Shown here: in pieces, positions 1 to 16,072 of the stretch | Numbering within the stretch: the stretch's first letter is position 1 | How the letters are laid out: every line of letters begins with the position of its first letter | Source: Gonium pectorale | Lineage: Eukaryota > Chlorophyta > Chlorophyceae > Chlamydomonadales > Volvocaceae | DNA: 23,273 bases | Direction of reading: 5' to 3' | Assembly: GCA_001584585.1 (NCBI GenBank) | Contig: LSYV01000004.1 | Span: 171,072 to 194,344, forward strand | The notes under the pieces: generated by a model | Told to the model about the DNA's origin: nothing | Database searches by the model: none | The model's input: only the letters and a program-made list of their open reading frames with translations | Position numbers and translations under genes: made by a program

Positions 1-22
1 CCGCCCCCCGCTCCCCTCTCAC

Positions 23-3000
23 CGCGCGTAGTTCCTGCCCGACCTCTGGCTGCCCGCCTGCGTGAGCAGGATGCCCGCCACGCTGGGCCCCGTGATGCTC
101 AGCTGCGCCGCCAGTAGCCCCAGCACGATGTCCAGCCGGTCGGCGGACGTGATAACCAGCGGCCGGCCCGAGGGGCGCTCGGCCAGGATCTCCAGCAGCT
201 CCTCCAGCCGCTGGCACGCAATCACCACGTCGTTGAACTCCACGTCGGTCAGAAGGGAGTCGCCGTACAACCGCTGGGCGCCCAGCGCGGTCTGGACCTC
301 GTCCAGGCTGGGAGGGGGAGGGGGCGGCGAGGGAAAGGAGGTAGGGGAGGCCGGAGGGGTTGAGGAGGCGAGCTTCCCCAACCGGCAGTGAGCGGCACCA
401 CAAGTCACGTCTCATGATACGCAATACGCTGTGCTGGCCGGAATGCTAGGACACGCGGTTAGCGGGTTGAAGGACTCCTTCTCCCGCCCCCACCCCGCCC
501 CCCACACTCACCGCACGCTGGCGAGCAGCGGATCCATGGGGATGGCCCCCGCAAAGGGCAGACCCACCGCCTCGAACTTATCGTGCAGCTGCCGGGACAG
601 CAGAGCGTGCGTGGCGCGAGGGAGCTGCCGGCGAGGGGTCAAGGGGAATGGACAAGGCCGTTACAAGATGGGTGCAGCGACCGAGTGTCCTGCCCAACTG
701 AGCAGGCAGGTCAGTAACCCAGAAGGTGGGGGGCTGCTTACGACATGTCGACACCCGCGCGGGACAAGCTGTGCAATCCAAGGTCACGATGGCATTAGGG
801 AATGGCAGCGCGGGCCCCCGCCTATCTTGCCCTCAACCGCCACGTCGCCCGCCCGTACCAGGTCCCCTGTCTGCTCTATTGTCCCACAACCAGGCCAGGC
901 GCGACTGCTCACCCCGTTCATTACGATTCCCAGCACGTCCACCTTGTGGTCCAGAAAAACCTGCGTGCGGGACCAGGGCGAGGGAGGGGGAGGGGGAAGG
1001 GGGAGGGAGAGGGAGGCATGCCGTAGGGAGAGGGAGGCAGCACGGGCCATCACGCAATGCGGCTGTACAGGGCCAGAGCGGGCAAGCGCCTGGAGCAGCG
1101 GGTGAGCCGCCGAGACAACACATCGGAATGGCAGCAGCAGACGGCGCAGTTGGCCCATGCACACGCGGGGTACGGGCCAGGGAGGCCTCTCCCTCCCCCG
1201 CCAGCGGTAGAGCCGGGCTCCCTGCTGCTGCCGCCTGCGGCACCACTGTGCCCACGCACCTGCCGCTTGACCATCTGAGGCGGTAGTGGGAGCGCGGGGA
1301 GGGGAGTGGGGGTGCTGTTGGTAAAGCCAGACGGTTACGTTGAGGGCAGACCAGGGCCGTAAGGCAGGCGGGAGAGGGCCTCTGTGGGCCGCGCCAGGGA
1401 GGCCCGCAAGAGAGGCTCTTATCGGGGTGGACCTGGGCGCGGAGTGGAGAAGCCCTGTACCCATCCCGCCCCTGGGAGCGCCCGATGCACGTTTGCCAGG
1501 ATGCGGCTGCGGCTGCGGGGCGGTCTCCAAGGCGGCACACGCCGGATCAGTACTCAGACGCAGCTCAAGGAGACCCACCGCTCTGTTGTAGTAGTCGTTG
1601 GCGGTTGCGTTCGGTTGGCCGGTCTGCGTCAGCAGCACGGGTGCGCCGATGGCCGCCGCGATCTGCGGCCGGACGCAAGAGAGAGGCAACGTCAGCGCGG
1701 GGCGAGCAAACCAAGTTACGCAAAGAGTGCAGGCGGAGGGGAACCAGCAGCGCTGAGGGTGTGAGGAGGAGGGGCGCGCGGTGCGCTGCGACGGGCGTGC
1801 GTGCTCGGTACCGAACAAACCCCACCTACTCGGTCTCCGCCATGCACGCGTCACGGGCGGGGAGGCAGCGCGCCGCCGACATCGGAAGGGCGGGCGGGCG
1901 CGGTGTGCACCGCCGCCACGCTGGCTGAGGCCACGGACGCACTGCCGGATCGCACCCTCCTCCATTCTCCTCCTCCTCCTACCCACTTCGCCGCAACGCA
2001 AGCGCGCTGCACCATGCCCCGGACCGCGCTGCCGCCCCGCCGCACACCTATCCACGTGGACCCACGCGGGCAGCCGCACGCTGTCAGGCCGCGCCCCGCC
2101 CACCCACCTGCGCGTCCAGCTCGGTCTCGCCCATGACGCTGCCGGGCCCCTCTATGAGCACCAGGTCCTTGCCCTCCTTGTAGCCCACGTAGGCGCTGTA
2201 GATGCGGTCCAGCAGCGCAGCCGTCTGGCGACTGGCGATCAGCTGCGGAAGGGTGGGTTGGGAGAGGCGAAGCGCGTTAAGAGGCGGTGAAGACCGGGGT
2301 GGGAAGGGGCAAGGGATTGCTCACATGAGCGCATGGGGGGTTCGCGAGCGGCATGGCGGGCGAGGTGGCAGCTTGCGCGAGGTCAGCGGGTGCGGAGGTC
2401 GGGCGCCCGCCTGCAGCGCACCCGCTCGGATGTAGCCCCAAGTCCCCGTCACGCGCCTCCTCCCTTTGCACCCCGTCCTCCCGCTCTCGCCCTTGCGTAC
2501 CCGCGATGCCTCCGTGTCCGTCACTCCGATCATGCGGTGCACGTCGCCCTGCATGTTGAACACCTTGTACAGCCTGCGGGGTCGGGAGTGGGACGTGGGA
2601 GGGATGGTGGCCGGTAACAAGGGGTGGGGAGGGACAAGCAAGTGGGTAACCGGCTGCGCCCCCACGGCAGCCGGCAGTTTGCGGTTGGCAGACAGTTGGT
2701 TGCACCTAGGTGCAGCACCAGGCCGCGCTCTCCGGCCCCAGTCCCGGTCCTCCGCTGGGCGCGACGGCCCGGCAAACATGTGTACGGCACGCAGCCTCAC
2801 AGACAGCAACGCGCAAACATGCTGCACCCTAGTCAATGCGATGTGCGGATGGCGGGCGGGCGGGCAGGCGGGCAGGTACTCCGCCCGGTGCTGCTCAGCA
2901 CTGTTCGGCGGGTGGTTGGCAGGTGCGAGGCGCCCGGGTGCTCACAGCTCGACGTGGCGGTCGATCTTGAGCTCCGAGTTGGGGCGCGGGGCCGTGCCGA

Positions 3001-3656
3001 TGGGGGTGAAGTAGCCCACGTTGGGGATGTGGCGCTCAAAGTAGTTGTAGAAGCCCATCTGGGGGGCGCGTGCGGGATGTCAGAGGGGGGACGTTGGTGA
3101 CTGCACTAGATGCCGGACTGGCCGGCGGGTTGGTGGCGAAAGGGCAGGGTGTTTTTGGCGAGGGCAACATAAGGGCACGGAGCTCACCAAGAGCGGGGTG
3201 CGCGCCCCCGCGAGGGAGATGTCGGACATGAAGAGATTGGACATGCTACTGGACGGTGGGCCGCTGACTGCAGCGGCTGCCGCAGTGCCGGCGACGGGGC
3301 CCCGCGGCGCCGGTTCAACAATGCGGCGACCAGGGAACGGGAGCCTTGAGCTGCTGCGCAGAGAGAGGACAGCACGCGGGCGTCAGCAGAGGCGTAGCAG
3401 CCAGACTGTGGGCAGGCTTGGAAAGATGCCGCGTGTCCAACGCCCCCCCCCCGTGCCTAATCAAGACCCCACAAGTGAACGCGTATCCAACATGTTTGTC
3501 AAGATAGCCCCGCCGCTGCTGGCAGTGCTCTGCTCAGCACAGATGGGGAATACCCCGCCCTCAGACACCGTTTGCTCACATCGTGCGTTGCACCCCACAG
3601 CAGCGCCGTATCGCTACAGCGCCTCCACAGCACGGCCGCGAAAGTGGCGACGCCAT
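23..3656 (-). CDS. PAT: Phosphate acetyltransferase, N-terminal part (3' truncated by window)
   Basis: Converts acetyl-CoA and phosphate to acetyl-phosphate and CoA, feeding acetate kinase. Exons on the minus strand: 3580-3656, 3188-3353, 2946-3058, 2501-2573, 2108-2242, 1579-1662, 1260-1274, 913-960, 512-624 and 23-307, together 369 codons plus 2 nt. All junctions are GT-AG and keep frame. Residues 1-62 are rich in R, S, A and P with few acidic residues, like an organelle transit peptide. Residues 63-275 match the N-terminal domain of long, bacterial-type Pta (LVLIEGPGSVMG near 171-182, LLTQTGQPNA near 198-207, DVLGIVMNG near 229-237, AGAIPMDPLLASV near 261-273). Residues 276-360 are the DRTGG domain, with VITSADRLDI at 326-335. 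The catalytic PTA domain, expected to be over 300 residues, lies beyond position 1. The start is the first ATG of an in-frame exon 387 bp from the divergent ACK start. By its hydrogenase neighbour it is probably the PAT2 copy; this numbering is inferred from memory of Chlamydomonas. Confidence 0.93.
1260..1274 (-). other. PAT: 15-nt microexon of PAT (residues MVKRQ)
   Basis: The exon reads atggtcaagcggcag between a CTCAG acceptor and a GTGCGT donor. It is in phase 0 on both sides and joins NDYYNRA to VFLDHKVDVLG, where Pta families need a few helix residues before the next strand. Skipping it would keep the frame, so the proof would be transcript data. Confidence 0.7.
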
Positions 3657-4043
3657 CGTTAGTAAGGCTTAGCACCAGGCCCTGATGTATCGGAGCAGTA
3701 TACCAATGATGTCGTTGTTTCCTGGTTGCAGTGAGGCGCGCTAGATCGCGTGCGCGCGGGAAGCAATTCGCGGAATTCTAGCCTTTAACGCGCAAGTGCA
3801 CTATCTGTTTATTGGTGAGTGTGCATTATGTGCTTTGAATTATTCGCCAAAGGAGAGGGGAATGACGTACTCGTTCCTTGCCCACGATGCGTCCACACCA
3901 ACAGGTGCATACAATCCCGTAACATATGATATTTTACTGACCCAATGTTTTGGGACTGAACCAGCTTCTGCTTCCGTTGAGCCCCTCCTCCACACCCACT
4001 TCCGTTGCCGTGACTTGTTTAATTACACCTCCGCAGCACTACC
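3657..4043. promoter_or_regulatory. Bidirectional promoter region between PAT and ACK
   Basis: Only 387 bp separate the two divergent start codons, and the sequence is clearly richer in A+T than the genes around it. It carries a CCAAT on the plus strand near 3702, a TGACGTAC motif at 3863-3870 (one GTAC core) and an A+T stretch with ATATGATATTTTA near 3924-3936. On the plus strand a possible 5'-leader intron, 3905-4036 (donor GTGCAT, acceptor CCGCAG), ends 7 nt before the ACK ATG. Transcription starts cannot be placed from sequence alone. Confidence 0.6.
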
Positions 4044-8245
<4,202 letters not shown>

Positions 8246-10323
8246 GGCCCTGCACCGCGGTGACGGCCCCAGCAGCGTGCGTCTCGGCTGTGCGCCAATG
8301 CCCCCCTTGATCCCCCCCCCTGCGCTGAGCGAATCACCCGCCCGAGGCGGCCCCAGGGCTGCGCCGGATGAGCCGGCGGTCCGCGGTCGCGTACACCAGC
8401 CGCGACGTGTTGGGGTGGCGCGCGCTTTCAGAGCAGCGTAGCATCAGGTCTTATATACGAGCGGCATTGACGAAGGAAAAGAAAGCTAGGTAGTACGCAG
8501 GTTGCGTAGTGTGGACGTGGGAGCCCATGGGGACGTGTCCGGATGCTGTGGTGGGGTGTTGCACGTGGCAGGTTCCGCAGTCATGTGGGCCCCACAGCGC
8601 GGCTGCAACTGCTGAGCCGTGCCGCTAAATCACGAGGGCCTCTCTTAATCATGAGCTTCCACCCTAGCGTGGTGCTGCATTCATAACGCGCCAGTGCTAC
8701 AGGTGGCTTGCCGTAGATTGCGTAAGAAACAGAAAGCTGCGGGGTGGGCGGTGTGTGCCTCCTGCGGCCTTTCTTCGTGCGTGTCGAGTACGGTACCAGG
8801 GGTTAAGGGGTTATGTGCGGAGCGAACGAGTTCATTCCAAAGTAAGGGGGGCCCCAATGCCTTTGCTTGACTTGGCGTGGGGCCAGCCCAGGGGCAGCGT
8901 CCGGCAGTCGGCGTTCCGCGTCGGGTAAGGCCTAATTGGTGGCTTCTGTTGAGGACCCCCATATAGAGCAGCTTGGTGCATGGTTGCGCCGCCGGCTTCG
9001 TGGTCCCGGCTGTAACGGAGGCGCTCAGGAGATGCCAGCGATGTGTCCCCTTCGAGCCTGCACGCGCATCTGCGGCATGGGCAGGTTGTGGGCGCGTGCC
9101 CCTCACGCAGTCTTTTGCACTGTAGGGATGGTTGCATGTGAGTGGCGACTGAACATGACCCATCAGGCCGCTTGAAGTATCGCATGGAGCGCGCAGCGGC
9201 ACCACTAACCCAACTACCGCAATTCTCTGACGCGTGTCATATACGCACAAACCCGCTATCGTCAGCTTCTTCACAACCAATATGCACGTGATTTGACGCG
9301 AAGCTGGCATGGCTGCGGCGCTGCATGCGACTACAGGTTGGACTTTTGAGCATACAGGGGCTCGGGGCCCATATCTGCAGTGGCGAAGCGACTGGCGTTT
9401 ACAAAGAAAACCCCAGAAGCTCAAGTATGTTGCGGATCTCACATGTCGATGCAAAAAATGATATCTGGAGGTTTGCACCGACGGGCAAGCAAGCAATAAT
9501 CGGGCTGGCACATTTATTCAGGAGCAGTAAGCCGGCTGCACGTCAGGCACCGGCGCACCTCCTCCCCGCCTCTTGCCGCATGCTTTGCGATGTCCGCCAC
9601 GCAACATGTGCGGACCCGGATCGTCTGTGTTGTAATCCGATCCAGGCCGCCAAAAGGGGAGCTGCACCCCGAGTGCCTGTCCATCGCAAGATCGCCTGGG
9701 CAACGAGGGCACGGCATCTAATCAAACGTCATGCACGCACCATCATCACCGAGTACGGCATACTGATGTCCGTGAAACTATTCTTGCGGCGCAATGCTGC
9801 GGGCGTATAGACAGCGCCCTGCTGTGAGCGCATGGGCTTCACCCGTTGCTACCGCTGATACAAAATCACAAACGCTGCGCGCAGAGGGTCATGATCACCC
9901 CGCACAGCGCAGCGCGGCACGGTTGCTCACGTCCACCCGTCAAGCCCGCGACTGCGTCAATGCGACACCGGAAGCAAAGGGGGCGCACAATCTAAGCTGG
10001 GGCCGATGGTCGGCGCCCGCCTCGACGCCCACTCAGCCCGGGCGGCCAAAATGTCCAGCCGCCCGAGGCAACTCGCCCCGGAAGACCCTAGGCAGGCGGT
10101 TCAGCAAACCGCGTGTTGCCGTCTCACGTTCGAGCCTCGACTCAGCCCACACACGAGACACGACGACACCTCCAATGCGGAAGCTATGTATGGGAGTGCA
10201 TACTATAATACGGCACCCAAATCTTCTATATCCATTGGTAAAGGTTGAATACACGATGTGAGCTCATCCTCTGCGCCGCAAATTGTGCGTCGATTGATGG
10301 GTTTCTTGGCCGAGGGCTGCCCC
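8246..10323. other. Convergent 3' regions of ACK and HYDA
   Basis: No gene is supported here; the longest open frames have neither family resemblance nor codon-like composition. The Chlamydomonas-type poly(A) signal TGTAA occurs on the plus strand at 9011-9015, about 770 nt after the ACK stop. On the minus strand it occurs at 9399-9403, about 920 nt after the HYDA stop. If used, both give long 3' UTRs that do not overlap, with about 380 bp between the ends. Confidence 0.5.
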
Positions 10324-13300
10324 TTACTCCGCGCCCGCCTCAACGCCGCCCTTGACGTAGTGCGTGTGCTGCGAGAGGGTGAGCACATGGCCAGGGGCGG
10401 GGTGAAGATCAAGTAGGCATTGGTAGCGCGTGGCAGGTAATCGGTTGCAGCATGCCTGTGCTACCGGTGCTAGGCAGCCTGCTCCGGAGCACAGCGAGGG
10501 ACCCCAGCCGGCGCCCCCTCCGCCGGCGCCCCCTGTCCGCACGGTAAGCCGCCCTCACCAGCAGCTCGTGCGCCTTGTGGCTGAGCGGCTCGCCCAGGAA
10601 CTCCTCGTACAGCTGGGCGATCGCCGGGTTCTCGTGCGACCTGCGCGGGGGGCGGTGCGATAAGGGGACAGCGAGTGGGCGGGGCGGCTGGGCGAGCAGC
10701 GGGGAGCCTTGGTCCAGGCAAACAAAGCCGGCACTGTGCACTATGCACGTCGGTGGCTTACGGGTCTTGGCACGCCTAGCGGACGGCAGCCAGCGACCCA
10801 GCTCAAGGCACATCCCGGAGGCCAAGTAGACCTCAGCCGCCATCAACCAATCCCGACACGCGCAGTGCCGTGTCCTGGCCCTGCCGCCGCCCACCTGCGG
10901 ATGGCGGCCCGCTCGTCCAGACCGTAGAGTACCGCCTGGCGCTTGGCCGTGATCTGCTTGTCCTGGCTGCGGGGTTGGCCGCCGCCGCCCACGCAGCCGG
11001 CGGGGCACGCCATCACCTCCACGAAGTCGTACTTGGCCTCGCCAGCCTGCGATTGGTTTGCGGAGGGGTGGTTGGGCGAGGAGGCATGGCCGGCGAACGA
11101 AAGGGCACCGGGCACTCCAACGCAAAGGAGGACCCTCGACCCAACACCGAAGTCCGCACGCAGCTTCCAACTCCTCCAGACCTGCTCTCCCAGCGCACTT
11201 CCGTGCCCAGCCCACCTGCATCTTTGTGATGAGCTTCTTGGCGTTGCCCAGTCCGTTGGCCACCGCGATGCGCAGCGTGAGGCCGCCCTTGCCGTCCTCC
11301 TCCGAAAAGCCCTTGCCGCCGTCCCAGTGGATGGGGCCAGCCGCGGCGACGCTCGCGGCTGCCTCGTCCTCGGTCTTCTTGGCCAGGCGGGCAGCGACCA
11401 GCTCCGCAAACTTGGAGCCGGGGGCGGGCACCATGTTGACCTCAGCCTCCTTGATGCCGTCCATGCCACGAACCTCGCCGAAGCTCAGGCGGTTCATGGG
11501 CTGCTTGGTCACGATCTCGTACGCCTGGAGGAGCGCATGGCGCGTGCGGAGCGCAACACGTAATGCCCAACTGCTGTCAAAAGCAGCGTCCGGACCTGGG
11601 GCAAAGAATATTATCCAACGCTTGGAGTGCGATGGCACAGCGCGCACAGCGAGCACCTGCCTGTCTGCCGGGTACCCACCGTGCGCAGCGCCGCCTCCAT
11701 GACACCACCGGTAGTTCCAAACAGCACGCCGGCGCCCGAGCCCAGGCCGATAGGCTGGTCCCAGTCGGACTCCGGGAGCTCGGGGAGCGGGATGTTGCGC
11801 TCCTGCGCACAGGTCCGTGGCAGGGAAGTGACGGGCAAGGAGAGGTGTGGGCAACAGCACAAGGGATACCCTCCCAGCTCTGGCTCCGCCTGCGTTCCGT
11901 GCCCCGTCTGCGAGGGCCCTCTGGTCCCCTTCCTGCCGCCCCGCGCACCCACCTTGAAGATGTTGCCCAGCTCGGCAGTGGTGATGACGTGGTCCACGTC
12001 GCGCACGCCAGGCTCGCTCACGCAGTACCACTCGCGGTCGGCCTCACCCTGCTTGCGCACGCAGGGCATTACCGACACCATGCAAATGTCGTGCGGCGCG
12101 ATGCCCTGCTTCTCGGCCAGGTAAGTCTTGACCATGGCGCCCATCATCATCTGGGGACTCTTGCAGGACGAAACGTAGGGGATGAGGTCCGGGAACGACT
12201 TCTCCATCATGGCTGCGGCAGGGAGGTGGGGGAGCGGGGCAGGCAGGCAGTTGGTTGGGAGCTTAGTGTAGGGAGGTGCGTGGGAGGGCGCACGCGCGCG
12301 CATGTTACGAGCAGCGCTCATGGGGACAGGTACGGTGCAGCTTTGCCTTGCAGCGCCCACTGCCCGACTGGAACGCGTGAAACGGCGCACATTGAACTGG
12401 CACGTGCGAGGCCGACGCGACTGGCGACAGCACAGTAACCGGCGTGACGCTGTGATGCTCATCCTGAAGAAGCAGCGAAGCCTGCCCCGCAAGGGGCCTG
12501 GCCGGCGGGCGCTCACCAATCCATCCCGGGCAGCAGCTGGTGAACATGGGCAGCGGCTCGTCGCTGTGTGGGTGCGCCTCCAGGTGCTCCTTGAGGCGGT
12601 GCAGCAGCTCGGTGCCCTCCTCCATGATGGTCAGGTCGGCGGCAAACAGCGTGTCTGGCAGAGGGCAAAGAAGGAGATAAGCAAGGAGAATGGGCGTGAC
12701 GGGAGGATGCGGCCTGGATCCGGGGACAATGGTAAGGTGCCTGAAACGCAGCTGTCCCCATCCGGCTATCGCAAAAAAGGGGGACCCAAAACGCAGGATT
12801 GGCTTCCTCTGGGCACGTTGCTGGCATGGTCGTGATGGCGGCTGGGAGCTGTCGGGGCCGCGCGCGTGGGAACGCTCACCAAACACCATGTCGAAGCCCA
12901 GGCGCCTGAGGCCCTCCGCCAGCTGGCCAGGCGTGGTGGCGCCGGGCGCAAGCCCGAAGCTCTCAGCGATGGCCACACGGACAGCGGGGGCCACCTGGTG
13001 GTTACGAGCATGTTTGGGGGATTCGGCCTTTGTCAAGGCAAACGGCCCCGGAGAAGGATAAGGGAAGACACAAACGACGCAAACGACACAAATGGCAGTC
13101 AGCGTGACCTACAGAGGCGATGGTGCAATGAGGCGCGCTCACGCACGCCAGGGGCGCTTGAGATGACATAAGCTTTGCGGGGAAAACACCGGCGGTGACA
13201 TGCGAACGTCAATCGAAAGCGGAGGAGGTTTACCTGCGCGATGAGGATCTTGCGGCCGGGCTCGCCCTTCGGCTTATCTGCAATGCAGGCGTGCGCGGTT

Positions 13301-13793
13301 CTTGGGGCAAGGGGGCAGCACGGCAGCACTACTCCAAAGCCATCTAACCCAGCTATGTGTCCAGGACAATCGTCGCCGGAAGCATCGACACATGCATATG
13401 AACTCGGAGGCAGTGTTTCGGCGACAAGACGCGTCAACGGGAGCACAACGCCAAACGAGTTTTGCGCCATTTGTTCCACTCACCAAGCTCAGATAGGGCC
13501 AGCCTCCAGTGCGCCTCAGCGTCCTTGGCAGCAGCTGCACGGACGGTTACGTCTGCAGGCATGTACGTGGGCGTTTCTTTGAGCCTGACGCTGGTGCCTG
13601 ACGCGAGCTGGCAACCTGACCCACCCCTGAACCCACCGCGCTTGGCAACATGGGCGCCGGGCAACTCATGATGAGCTGGAGCGGAGGCCCGGAACGGAAG
13701 CACAGGCAGGGGCAGAGTCCTCGCGGCAGCGTTACGGCCGATGCGGATGGGAGCTGCGCAGCGCTCCGACAGCAGCAGCGAGTGCATGGCCAT
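10324..13793 (-). CDS. HYDA2: [FeFe]-hydrogenase, plastid type, complete, 10 exons
   Basis: Reduces protons to H2 with electrons from ferredoxin in the anoxic chloroplast. Exons on the minus strand: 13484-13793, 13234-13277, 12880-12994, 12517-12654, 11953-12212, 11680-11802, 11216-11524, 10895-11046, 10559-10640 and 10324-10368 (stop TAA), giving 525 aa. All introns are GT-AG and in frame. Residues 1-86 form a basic, A/R/S-rich transit peptide ending in VRA|A, a common algal plastid cleavage context. H-cluster motifs: FTSCCPGW at 194-201 (Cys197 proton path, Cys198 ligand), MPCVRKQGE at 251-259 (Cys253) and FVEVMACPAGCVGGGGQP at 441-458 (Cys447 and Cys451). There is no N-terminal ferredoxin-like domain, as in other algal enzymes, and the algal-specific insertion lies around 365-405. 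AHWRLALSELDKPK near the mature N-terminus and LFAADLTIMEEGTELLHRL resemble HYDA2 of C. reinhardtii more than HYDA1, as I remember them. The HYDE/F/G maturation genes are not in the window. Confidence 0.97.
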
Positions 13794-14100
13794 TGTGGTT
13801 GTCTCCTACAAGCCTTCTAACTCTATCGAGCTTTCGTCGACTCAAGTGATTGGAACCTGTCAGAAGAAGGCAGTTGAGACAGGGACTTTCTTCTTTTCCG
13901 TGTAAGTACTTGTGTGGGATGTGTTGGGATGTGTTGTCCTAGACGACAATTGTGCATGCAATTTGTAGGCGCCGTAAAAGCAGTGACTCCGACACGACAG
14001 GTACCGCCTCGTACTTCTTCCGAAAGCTGACGGTACCGTCTTGAGCCTGACGTCCTGCGCCCACCTGACCCACTCTGCTCCATTGAACACGCCAATTTTT
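13794..14100 (-). promoter_or_regulatory. HYDA upstream region with GTAC cluster
   Basis: Four GTAC cores lie at 13906-13909, 14001-14004, 14011-14014 and 14033-14036, that is 113-243 bp before the ATG; three fall within 36 bp. GTAC is the core bound by the SBP-domain regulator CRR1, which controls anoxia and copper-deficiency genes, including hydrogenase, in Chlamydomonas. A direct duplication of TGGGATGTGT lies near 13916-13935. The binding is inferred. Confidence 0.5.
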
Positions 14101-16072
14101 CTTGTGCTACTGGTAGCTTGTCGGGGTTGGCTGGAGTCCGCGTCAGCGCCTGTCGGACCCCTCCGCCAGGGTTCTGCGACCTTCGGAAAGCCTTCCAAAG
14201 CAAACGCAGCGAAGCCCTCTGTTTAGCCGTGTCTTTGTAAGTCGCTTGCAGGTCGCGAATTGCCGGCGAATCCGGCGAAACGGTTGGTCGCCGGTCAACT
14301 TTGCCACGTCGGCAAGACGGCAACAATCCCTTGTTTGCCCGGCTATGCCATGAAGTTACATACATGGAGTGCTTGTGTTATCCGGTGCGTGCGACGGCCG
14401 CTCGCAAAGGTAGTGGAGCGTCGCCTGACAGGCTTGTCAGGGCGGCCGGTGTAGACCCAAAGACCAGGAAAGTGCGTGCAACGCATGCAATCGTAGAAAA
14501 GTTGTACATTGTTCTTCTTCGACGAGCACAACGCCGAGCTCGGTGTGTCAGCCTGACGCAAGCCAGCCTGGCGCTGGCGAGCAGCTGCCGCGGGCACGTT
14601 GTGTGCCAACCGCCCTTTTTCCCGGCTGGAGCGTCTTGCGCCAAGAATGAGGGTGCATGCAGGAGCGGCTGCAGCCACTGGAACAAATACCGTACACTTG
14701 AGCCTTCTTGAATCATGCAGGAACATACATAACCAAACGCGCTGTGCTGGCGGGCGCCACGCATGCTGCCCGCCGGATGCACCGCCCATCCAGCCAGCGA
14801 CGCACGCGCTCGCTCGAGGCAGGCCAAGCGCCGCGCGTGCACGCACCGAAACAGGTTACACGTCCGTCAAAGCCGGGGGTGGAGCCATGGACGGACACGA
14901 AACGGTGACGTGCCACCCACGTGCCAGCGGCGGCGGGCCGTCGGCGCACAACTAAACAGACAGGCCACGGCGCCGGAACTTATGACGAAGGAAGCCGTGA
15001 AATGCACGCATGGTTACTATCTACAATCACTGCGTTCCTACATTTGTAACCTAGCTTTGGCACTTCGGGTCTTAAGAAGCGAATGGACCTCAGCCGAGGG
15101 TCTTCTACACACCTTGCAGGCGAGGGGACGGAAGGCCCGAGTTAACACCCGGCACGAGCGGGCCAGGCGCAACAAGCATTCTGGCGCGCGGCGCCCAAAC
15201 GACCCACAGCCAACAGCAACCACGCGGGCAAGCAACAGGGGCAACAGGGTGGGCGGGTGGGGCCACCAGATGGTTGCGCTAAAAAGCAACGACCTCTGTA
15301 GTGATAGGCAGAATGCCTGACACTGGCTCGTTGCGCGCCAAAAGACTGGCGCTGCTGGCGTGCAACCGCTAGGACCCTCCACGCCAAACCATCTAAAACA
15401 TTGGCAAGGCAAGGTGGCCAGTTCCACGGCCCGGCCCTCATTACGACCCATATCCTGAAATCTCCTACTCAAACGACGAGCACATGGGCAAGGGCGGTGC
15501 CAAGAACTGTCACGGGCCACCTTTGGGCCCTGACATCAACAAGCACGTAACAGAGCCCAGCCATGCAGCCAACCACGCACCGGTGGTGGTGGTGGTAGCA
15601 AGCATGAAGCCTGGCGCCGTCGTAATACCACACGGCTTGCGAGAGGGCCGCCGCTGGGGGCCGCCTGATCGTTGGGCGATTTAGGGAATCTACCCCGCGT
15701 GTATCTGAGGCACGCCCCGCACGCGGTGCTGGGCCGCAGACTCCCAGCCGCCATGGTGCAGCCACCACCTTGGACGCTGGCGGGCGCCCCCCAGCTAGAC
15801 AATCAGCCCGCCGGGCCGACAGTCCCGACATAACTGGGGCTACGCATGGGTATGGCGGCCTTGGCGACAATCGAACAATGGAAACGGTGACGCCGGTCAT
15901 GACTAGGCCCCCATCTACGTTAGTTCCCTCGACGCACGCGTACGCTTCCTAGCCGCCGCAGGGCAGCCACCACAAGCAAGTGCGTGAGTGCATACGTGTG
16001 CGTCCGGGGCGCACCACCTGCACATAGCAACAGGCTCTTTCAGACCGTACGGAGCCCCTCCCCAACCCCCAA
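14101..16072. other. Intergenic stretch without a supported gene
   Basis: Frames of 60-185 codons exist on both strands, but none has recognisable motifs, coding-like composition or a convincing chain of splice sites. Small items are a 7-bp-arm inverted repeat at 14424-14441 (CCTGACA, 4-nt loop, TGTCAGG) and a GGT trinucleotide run near 15582-15597. Confidence 0.5.

Noticed and set aside
784..2103. 439-codon minus-strand frame over PAT
   Set aside because: It includes two real PAT exons, but most of it is intron translation with splice sites at each end of the conserved parts.
8681..9511. 276-codon minus-strand frame in the ACK/HYDA 3' region
   Set aside because: It has no recognisable domain and lies where both genes' 3' UTRs are expected.
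10409..12031. 540-codon minus-strand frame over the hydrogenase
   Set aside because: It contains some HYDA exons in frame but reads through introns and loses other exons; the spliced model keeps every conserved motif.
12305..13036. 243-codon minus-strand frame around HYDA exons 3 and 4
   Set aside because: Only the exon parts resemble hydrogenase; the rest is intron.
13823..14365. 180-codon minus-strand frame just upstream of HYDA
   Set aside because: It overlaps the promoter and leader region, shows no similarity I can recognise, and ends before the HYDA start without a clean junction.
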